In this document: piece after piece, positions 58,767-64,000 of the stretch | How the letters are laid out: every line of letters begins with the position of its first letter | How positions within the stretch are numbered: the stretch's first letter is position 1 | NCBI GenBank assembly: GCA_905480145.1 | Contig: CAJQPA010000025.1 | Span: 1-64,000, forward strand | Direction of reading: 5' to 3' | Length of the DNA: 64,000 bases | Source: an uncultured Flavobacteriales bacterium | GTDB lineage: Bacteria; Bacteroidota; Bacteroidia; Flavobacteriales_D; Crocinitomicaceae | Position numbers and translations under genes: made by a program | The notes under the pieces: generated by a model | The model's input: only the letters and a program-made list of their open reading frames with translations | What the model was told of the DNA's origin: nothing | Databases searched by the model: none

Positions 58767-61127
58767 ATGTACGTAGAAAAAAGAGACGGAAGAAAGGAAG
58801 CTGTAAAATTTGACAAAATTACAGCACGCATCATTAAGATGTGTTATGGACTAGATCCATTAGTGTCACCAGAAGCGGTAGCGATGAAGGTAATTGAAGG
58901 ATTGTTTGATGGGGTTACCACAACTCAATTAGACAACCTAGCAGCCGAGGTAGCAGCAGCAAAAACAATCGACCATCCGGATTACGCTTTATTGGCATCT
59001 AGAATTTCAGTGTCTAACTTGCATAAAGAGACAAAGAAAACTTTTTCAGATGTAATGACTGACTTATACACATACATTGATCCTAAAACAGGGGAAAATG
59101 CAGCTTTATTGTCTGAAGAAGTGTATAATGTTATCCAAGAAAATAAAGAGAAATTAGATTCAAGTATTATTTACGATAGAGACTTTAGATACGATTATTT
59201 TGGTTTTAAAACGTTAACGCGCTCGTACCTTCTAAAGTTAAATAATGAAATCGCTGAGCGTCCACAACAAATGTTGATGCGTGTCTCTGTGGGGATTCAC
59301 AAGTCAGATATTGATTCAGCAATTAGAACTTATAACTTAATGTCGGAAGGTTGGTTTACGCATGCTACACCAACACTTTTCAACTCTGGGACACCAAAGC
59401 CTCAAATGTCATCTTGTTTCTTGTTAACAATGAAATCAGATAGTATTGAGGGCATATATGACACCCTTAAATCTTGTGCTCAGATTTCACAATCTGCAGG
59501 AGGTATTGGCTTGGCTTTACATGATATTCGTGCTAAAGGTTCTTACATTAAAGGAACAAATGGTCAATCTAATGGTATTGTGCCAATGTTACGAGTGTTT
59601 AACGACACTGCACGCTATGTAGATCAAGGTGGAGGAAAACGCAAAGGCTCTTTCGCAATGTACATTGAACCATGGCATGCTGATGTGTTTGACTTTTTAG
59701 ACTTGAAAAAGAATCATGGTAAAGAAGAACAAAGAGCAAGAGATTTATTTTATGCTCTATGGACACCTGATTTATTCATGAAACGTGTTAAAGAGAACGG
59801 GGATTGGACTTTAATGTGTCCACATGAGTGCCCAGGACTTTCTGAAACACATAGTGAAGAATTTGAAGCACTTTATACGAAGTATGAAGCGGAAGGAAAA
59901 GGACGTAAGACAATTAAAGCACAAGACTTATGGTTTAAGATTTTAGAGTCTCAAATCGAAACAGGTACGCCTTATATGTTGTACAAAGATGCCGCGAATG
60001 CTAAATCAAATCAACAAAACTTAGGGGTAATTAAGTCTTCTAATTTGTGTACAGAGATTATTGAGTACACTGCCCCAGATGAGATTGCAGTTTGTAACTT
60101 AGCTTCTTTAGCGCTTCCTAAATATCTGAAAGAAGATAAAACATTTGATCACGATAAATTATTCGAAGTAACGTACCAAGCGACGTTAAATTTGAACAAA
60201 ATTATCGATGGTAACTACTACCCAGTAGAGGAAGCTAGAAATTCAAACATGCGTCATAGACCCATAGGTTTGGGCGTTCAAGGTTTAGCAGACACTTTTA
60301 TTTTAATGGGTTTACCATTTGAAAGTGAAGAAGCAAGGGCTTTAAATAGAGAGATTTTTGAAACGATCTACTATGCTTCAATGACAGCATCAAAAGATTT
60401 GGCAAAAGTTGATGGGCCTTACCAAACATTTAAAGGATCACCAGTATCTAAGGGTCAATTCCAGTTTGATTTATGGAATGTTACTCCAACAGACAGATGG
60501 GAATGGGATGTATTAAAAGCTGAGGTTATCGAACATGGAGTGAGAAACTCATTGTTAGTTGCCCCAATGCCAACAGCTTCTACAGCTCAAATCCTTGGAA
60601 ACAACGAATGTTTTGAACCATATACCTCGAATGTTTATACTAGAAGAGTTCTTTCTGGTGAGTTCATTATTGTGAACAAGCATTTATTGAAAGACTTAGT
60701 AAAGTTGAACTTGTGGAACAAGTCTGTTCGTCAAGAGATAATGGTTGCAAATGGTTCTATTCAGAACATTGATGTTATCCCTCAGTATGTTAAAGATCTA
60801 TATAAGACTGCCTGGGAGATTTCTCAGAAAGCAATTATTGATCAAGCAGCTGATAGAGGAGCATACATTTGTCAATCACAATCATTGAACATCTTTATGG
60901 AGAACGCAAACTTCGGGAAACTTACGTCAATGCATTTCTACGGATGGGAGAAAGGCTTAAAAACAGGAATGTATTACTTAAGAACGAAAGCAGCGAAAGA
61001 TGCTGTTAAGTTTACAATTGATAAATCAGTTAACCAAGAACCAACAGCAAAATCTATTGAAGATGCACAAGCAGAGGTAGCTTGCTCTATCGACAGTGGA
61101 GATGACTGTGAAATGTGTTCAGGGTAG
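58767..61127 (+). CDS. nrdA: Ribonucleoside-diphosphate reductase alpha subunit (class Ia)
   Basis: A 786-residue catalytic subunit. The N-terminal ATP-cone is [21 protein letters not shown] (allosteric activity site). Core motifs: [66 protein letters not shown] with the active-site cysteine of SNLCTEI, and [23 protein letters not shown] with the following R-x-V-L-S-G-E-F. The C-terminus DCEMCSG carries the redox-active CxxC that accepts electrons from thioredoxin or glutaredoxin. It follows nrdB by 40 bp and has a terminator at 61210. Length is normal for eukaryotic-like class Ia. Confidence 0.96.
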   Translation: MYVEKRDGRKEAVKFDKITARIIKMCYGLDPLVSPEAVAMKVIEGLFDGVTTTQLDNLAAEVAAAKTIDHPDYALLASRISVSNLHKETKKTFSDVMTDLYTYIDPKTGENAALLSEEVYNVIQENKEKLDSSIIYDRDFRYDYFGFKTLTRSYLLKLNNEIAERPQQMLMRVSVGIHKSDIDSAIRTYNLMSEGWFTHATPTLFNSGTPKPQMSSCFLLTMKSDSIEGIYDTLKSCAQISQSAGGIGLALHDIRAKGSYIKGTNGQSNGIVPMLRVFNDTARYVDQGGGKRKGSFAMYIEPWHADVFDFLDLKKNHGKEEQRARDLFYALWTPDLFMKRVKENGDWTLMCPHECPGLSETHSEEFEALYTKYEAEGKGRKTIKAQDLWFKILESQIETGTPYMLYKDAANAKSNQQNLGVIKSSNLCTEIIEYTAPDEIAVCNLASLALPKYLKEDKTFDHDKLFEVTYQATLNLNKIIDGNYYPVEEARNSNMRHRPIGLGVQGLADTFILMGLPFESEEARALNREIFETIYYASMTASKDLAKVDGPYQTFKGSPVSKGQFQFDLWNVTPTDRWEWDVLKAEVIEHGVRNSLLVAPMPTASTAQILGNNECFEPYTSNVYTRRVLSGEFIIVNKHLLKDLVKLNLWNKSVRQEIMVANGSIQNIDVIPQYVKDLYKTAWEISQKAIIDQAADRGAYICQSQSLNIFMENANFGKLTSMHFYGWEKGLKTGMYYLRTKAAKDAVKFTIDKSVNQEPTAKSIEDAQAEVACSIDSGDDCEMCSG

Positions 61128-61209
61128 GATAAATGAAGCTTTTATGAAGGGCAAGCGTTAGCGCAAACCTAATTAAAGCTTTAACCTTTAAGATATATAT
61201 AACTAAACC

Positions 61210-61243
61210 AAAAAGCCCTTTAATTAATTTTGAAGGGCTTTTT
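61210..61243 (+). terminator. Terminator after nrdA
   Basis: Arms AAAAAGCCCTT (61210-61220) and AAGGGCTTTTT (61233-61243) around a 12-base AT-rich top. It lies 82 bp after the nrdA stop and 17 bp before the miaE -7-like element at 61253. Confidence 0.85.
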
Positions 61244-61252
61244 CTTTTTAGG

Positions 61253-61260
61253 TACCTTTG
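61253..61260 (+). promoter_or_regulatory. -7 element of miaE
   Basis: TACCTTTG matches TAnnTTTG and lies 15 bp before the ATG at 61276. No clear -33. The leader is about 10 nt, without a Shine-Dalgarno-like purine run. Confidence 0.45.
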
Positions 61261-61275
61261 TAAAAACGTTAATAA

Positions 61276-61857
61276 ATGCTCGGATTAAAACTTCCAACCG
61301 ACCCTAGGTGGGTAAACATTGTAGAATCAAACATTAGTGAAATCCTAACTGACCATGCATGGTGTGAGCAAAAGGCCGCGACCAATGCGATATCGATAGT
61401 AGTTCATAACTCTGAAGATCCTGAGCTGGTAACGGATATGTTAGACCTTGCAAAAGAAGAAATAGAGCACTTTGAAATGGTGCATGAAATTATTAAGGAA
61501 AAAGGGTTAGTTCTTGGAAGAGAGCGTAAAGACAGTTATGTGAATGAATTGGCTAAATTCATGCAGAAAGGAAGAGGGCGTAAATTTTCTTTGGTTGATA
61601 GGTTGTTATTTTCTGCCATGATAGAAGCACGAAGTTGTGAACGATTTAAGGTGCTTTCTGAAAACATTAAGGATGAAAAACTATCAAAGTTTTACCATGA
61701 CCTAATGGTTAGCGAAGCAGGTCATTATACCATGTTCTTAAAGCACGCAAGAAGGGTTGCGCCAGAAATTGATGTAGAGAAAAGATGGAAAGAATGGTTA
61801 ACCTTTGAAGCCGAAGTAATAAGCCGTTACGGTAAAGAAGAAACAATACACGGGTAG
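61276..61857 (+). CDS. miaE: tRNA-(ms2io6A) hydroxylase MiaE
   Basis: A 193-residue diiron enzyme that hydroxylates the isopentenyl side chain of 2-methylthio-N6-isopentenyl-A37 in tRNAs reading U-starting codons. The ferritin-like iron ligands appear in WCEQKAATNA, EEIEHFEMVHEII, IEARSCERFKVLSE and SEAGHYTMFLKHAR. Start MLGLKLPTDPRW is typical. The organism thus should also have miaA and miaB elsewhere. Opposite-strand small gene at 61859 begins right after. Confidence 0.93.
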   Translation: MLGLKLPTDPRWVNIVESNISEILTDHAWCEQKAATNAISIVVHNSEDPELVTDMLDLAKEEIEHFEMVHEIIKEKGLVLGRERKDSYVNELAKFMQKGRGRKFSLVDRLLFSAMIEARSCERFKVLSENIKDEKLSKFYHDLMVSEAGHYTMFLKHARRVAPEIDVEKRWKEWLTFEAEVISRYGKEETIHG

Positions 61858-61858
61858 T

Positions 61859-62050
61859 TTAATTATTACTTTTTTCGGTATGTATGATACTTACTACCAT
61901 ACTCACGGAAACAGAAATAAAAGTTCCCAGCTTTAAATAGGCAGATGTGTTTTTTGACCATAATAAATCGGTGTAATTAACCTCATATCTTAAAGTATAA
62001 GCAATTACTAGGATAGAAACCCCAATTAAACCGTATCTTAATTTGTTCAT
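61859..62050 (-). CDS. Small two-helix membrane protein
   Basis: A 63-residue protein with two hydrophobic helices (about 5-19 and 40-56) separated by a short polar loop, YEVNYTDLLWSKNTSAYLKLG. No motif recognised. Codon use and start appear normal, and it sits in a gap of 234 bp between miaE and the DUF3109 gene. It may be a small membrane regulator or a false call; only moderate confidence. Confidence 0.45.
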   Translation of the reverse strand: MNKLRYGLIGVSILVIAYTLRYEVNYTDLLWSKNTSAYLKLGTFISVSVSMVVSIIHTEKSNN

Positions 62051-62091
62051 TGTGCCTTGTTTTTCTTTTAAAATAGCGAGAAATTGAAAAC

Positions 62092-62673
62092 CTAGTATCC
62101 TTGATCTTTTAATTCCTTACTTACAACTTCCAATTCCTTAAAAAATTCCTCGCCATAAGCTCTAATCAAAGGTTCTTTCAAGAATTTAAAAACAGGTATG
62201 TCAAGTTTACTTCCACAATCACATGCAGGAGCGCAAATGTCCCACTTATCATAATTTAATGCAGTAAAATCTTCAAAAACTTTAGTTCGAATAGGGTAAA
62301 GGTGGCAAGAAATAGGTTTTTTAAAATCAATTTTACCTTCTTTATGTGCTTGTTCTATGCCACACTTGGTAATTCCCTTCTCGTCAAAAAAAACAAAGGC
62401 ACACTCAGCATCATTCACTAGAGTAGTTACAGGTTCATTATCTTGATCCATGTAAAACACACCTTGTTCATCAATTGCTTTAATACCCTCATCCCTGAGG
62501 TACGGTTTAATTTGGTCAAGACTTTCTTCTAAAATGTCGACCTCTTCTAGTGCTAGTGGAGCGCCAGCATCTCCTTTAATGCAACATGCACCTTTACAGG
62601 CATTCAAGTCACAAACAAATTTTTGATCAAAAATTTGAGTGGAAACAACCTTATCTTTAACTTCTACTAGCAT
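62092..62673 (-). CDS. DUF3109 family protein (cysteine-rich)
   Basis: A 193-residue DUF3109/YkgJ-like protein with a rich cysteine set: CDLNACKGACC near the N-terminus, CAFVFFDEKGITKCGIEQAHKEG in the middle, and CHLYPIRTKVF ... CAPACDCGSKLDIPVFKFLKEPL near the end. This spacing suggests a metal or Fe-S cluster site. Function unproven. It is divergent from rimP, sharing the 156-bp gap that contains the rimP promoter. Confidence 0.85.
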   Translation of the reverse strand: MLVEVKDKVVSTQIFDQKFVCDLNACKGACCIKGDAGAPLALEEVDILEESLDQIKPYLRDEGIKAIDEQGVFYMDQDNEPVTTLVNDAECAFVFFDEKGITKCGIEQAHKEGKIDFKKPISCHLYPIRTKVFEDFTALNYDKWDICAPACDCGSKLDIPVFKFLKEPLIRAYGEEFFKELEVVSKELKDQGY

Positions 62674-62759
62674 GCGATTTATTTTTTACAAATGTCTGAA
62701 ATAAAAAGCACTCCTTACACTAAAACCGTTGTAAACGTAGGAAATTTAAAAAATAGACG

Positions 62760-62767
62760 TATATTTG
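62760..62767 (+). promoter_or_regulatory. -7 element of the rimP-nusA operon
   Basis: TATATTTG matches TAnnTTTG and lies 62 bp before the rimP ATG at 62830. The leader contains the terminator-like hairpin at 62798. No good -33 at the normal spacing. Confidence 0.5.
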
Positions 62768-62797
62768 CACCGTGTTTATGCAAATAAATGCATGAAT

Positions 62798-62822
62798 GAG
62801 GGGACGTTAGTCCCCTCTTTTT
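62798..62822 (+). terminator. Attenuator-like hairpin in the rimP-nusA leader
   Basis: Stem GAGGGGAC (62798-62805), tetraloop GTTA, GTCCCCTC (62810-62817), then TTTTT (62818-62822). A perfect 8-bp GC-rich stem with a U-run, placed between the promoter and the rimP ATG (62830), is what a transcription attenuator looks like. NusA itself alters termination, so feedback by NusA is plausible. Confidence 0.75.
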
Positions 62823-62829
62823 ATAACAT

Positions 62830-63306
62830 ATGATTAGTAAACAAAAAGTAGCGGAATTGATTTATGAGCGTATCGAGGAACTCGATAACGGCCTGTTTGT
62901 GGTAACACTAACAATCTCTTCTATGAATAAAATTAACATTGAATTAGACAAACATGTCGGTAATGTTTCTGTTAGTGATTGTATGTCTGTATCAAGAAAT
63001 GTTGAACATAACTTGGACAGAGAAGAGCAAGACTTCGAATTACACGTTTCTTCAGCGGGTCTAGATCAAGGGTTGAGGGTTTTTGCCCAATACAAGAAAA
63101 ACATTGGTAGAGATGTTAAGGTAAAACTGAACGAAGGAGGGAAGTTTGAAGGTACTATGATCGACGCAACACCTGAGCAAATTACACTTCAGACAACGCG
63201 AAAGGAAAAAATAGAAGGAAGAAAGAAAAAAGAAACAATTGTTGAAGACCTCGTTTTCACAATGGATCAGATAAAAGAAACAAAAATTGTTATTTCATTT
63301 AAATAA
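62830..63306 (+). CDS. rimP: Ribosome maturation factor RimP
   Basis: A 158-residue protein needed for 30S subunit maturation. The N-terminal KH-like half is MISKQKVAELIYERIEELDNGLFVVTLTISSMNKINIELDKH, then SVSDCMSVSRNVEHNLDREEQDFELHVSSAGLDQGLRVFAQYKKNIGRDVKVKL. A C-terminal SH3-like half (FEGTMIDATPEQITLQTTRKEKIEGRKKKETIVEDLVF) follows. It precedes nusA by 6 bp, the standard rimP-nusA-infB order. The start lies just 7 bp after the U-run of the leader hairpin. Confidence 0.95.
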   Translation: MISKQKVAELIYERIEELDNGLFVVTLTISSMNKINIELDKHVGNVSVSDCMSVSRNVEHNLDREEQDFELHVSSAGLDQGLRVFAQYKKNIGRDVKVKLNEGGKFEGTMIDATPEQITLQTTRKEKIEGRKKKETIVEDLVFTMDQIKETKIVISFK

Positions 63307-63312
63307 ATAAAG

Positions 63313-64000
63313 ATGGATAGTTTAGAGTTGATAGAGTCGTTTTCAGAGTTTAAAGAACTGAAAAACATTGATAAGCAAACAATGCAACACGTATTGGAAG
63401 ATGTTTTCCGTGCAATGTTGAAGAAAAAGTTTGATACCGATGAACATATTGATGTCATTGTAAATATTGACAAAGGAGATGTTCAAATTTTCTTAAACAA
63501 AGAAATTGTTGACGATGGTGAGGTGGAAAACATCAACATGGAAATTGCTTATTCTGATGCGATTAAAATAGAGCCAGATTTCGAAATAGGAGAAGAGGTA
63601 ACAGAAGAGTTTAAATTTAACGACTTCGGAAGAAGAAACGTGCTTTCTTTGCGTCAAAACCTGATTTCTCGAATCATGGAATTAGAGAAAGATCACTTAT
63701 ACAAACTATACAAGGAAAAAATTGGTGACATCGTTACTGGCGAAGTTTATCAAGTTTGGAAAAAAGAAATCATGATTTTGGATGATGAAGGAAACGAGTT
63801 ATTACTTCCTAAATCAGAACAAATTCCTTCAGATTACTTTAAGAAAGGAGAATCGATTCGTGCGGTAGTTGCAAAAGTTGATATGCGTAACAGTAGTCCT
63901 GTTATTATTTTATCAAGGGCGGCGCCAGAATTTTTGGAGAGACTTTTTGAATTAGAGGTCCCAGAGGTGTTTGACGGATTAATCACAATTAAGAAAATTG
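63313..64000 (+). CDS. nusA: Transcription elongation/termination factor NusA (5' part)
   Basis: The first 229 codons of nusA, cut by the end of the window. MDSLELIESFSEFKELKNIDKQTMQHVLEDVFRAMLKKKFD starts the RNA-polymerase-binding N-terminal domain. The S1 domain begins at about residue 138 (GDIVTGEVYQVWKKEIMILDDEGNELLLPKSEQIPSDYFKKGESIRAVV), and PVIILSRAAPEFLERLFELEVPEVFDGLI continues towards KH1. NusA promotes pausing, termination and antitermination. It is co-transcribed with rimP from the promoter at 62760. Confidence 0.95.
   Translation, partial: MDSLELIESFSEFKELKNIDKQTMQHVLEDVFRAMLKKKFDTDEHIDVIVNIDKGDVQIFLNKEIVDDGEVENINMEIAYSDAIKIEPDFEIGEEVTEEFKFNDFGRRNVLSLRQNLISRIMELEKDHLYKLYKEKIGDIVTGEVYQVWKKEIMILDDEGNELLLPKSEQIPSDYFKKGESIRAVVAKVDMRNSSPVIILSRAAPEFLERLFELEVPEVFDGLITIKKI

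Overview
This 64 kb window is chromosomal DNA from a low-GC member of the Bacteroidota, most likely a marine flavobacterium-type organism (Flavobacteriales). The evidence is the family content: GldH, PorP/SprF proteins and a type B C-terminal sorting domain (gliding motility / type IX secretion, T9SS), a DUF4175 protein, RicT, a long-form IspG, and many promoters with the Bacteroidota -7 element TAnnTTTG in place of a -10 TATAAT box. I see no insertion sequence, prophage, integrase or CRISPR array. The window reads as stable core chromosome with some surface and secretion genes between housekeeping genes.

Layout. 0-5 kb: tail of a PorP/SprF gene, asd, a lamin-tail surface protein and a TerB/LETM1-like protein. 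5-9.3 kb: pheS-ytxJ-glutaminyl cyclase, two related small lipoproteins, and a 3'-5' exonuclease. 9.4-14.9 kb: free-methionine sulfoxide reductase, a Big_5-type lipoprotein, a PAP2 phosphatase, a phytanoyl-CoA dioxygenase-like enzyme, a TPR lipoprotein and small membrane proteins. 14.9-19.3 kb: a 1115-residue CotH/TSP3 surface protein with a type B sorting domain, directly followed by its own PorP/SprF gene. 19.4-23.5 kb: a lipoprotein/DUF2490 pair, then holB and the overlapping ricT-gldH pair. 23.5-31 kb: a coiled-coil protein with 21-bp repeats, an EamA transporter, a universal stress protein, a very large sensor-adenylate cyclase-HD protein, and ferritin. 31-37 kb: RNase R, then a histidine kinase/LytTR regulator pair. 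37-42 kb: a 680-bp AT-rich gap, rpiB, a TlpA-like protein, an ECF sigma factor with a membrane partner carrying a type B sorting-like domain, and tRNA-Cys. 42-50 kb: folB, gltX, then DUF4175-RsbW-like-ybeY-mnmG. 50-57 kb: ispG, a desaturase, MmcQ and S4 proteins, a bacilliredoxin, an FAD oxidoreductase and comF. 57-64 kb: nrdB-nrdA, miaE, a DUF3109 gene and the start of the rimP-nusA operon.

The strongest non-coding signal is at ybeY-mnmG. Two 16-bp sites match the ParB-binding parS consensus (TGTTNCACGTGAAACA) exactly; they lie 30 bp apart, one inside the ybeY reading frame and one fused to the mnmG -7 element. A one-mismatch copy sits in the same arrangement on the comF promoter 9 kb away. 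Three regularly spaced TTATC(A/G)ACA boxes precede nrdB. Together with mnmG (gidA), a gene often found near oriC, this suggests that the window lies in the origin-proximal, ParB-loaded part of the chromosome.

Other points of interest are a set of genes whose start codon lies only 4-6 nt after the -7 element (probably leaderless mRNAs), an attenuator-like hairpin between the rimP promoter and its ATG, the cyclase-HD fusion, and the ECF sigma factor whose membrane partner ends in a T9SS-type domain.
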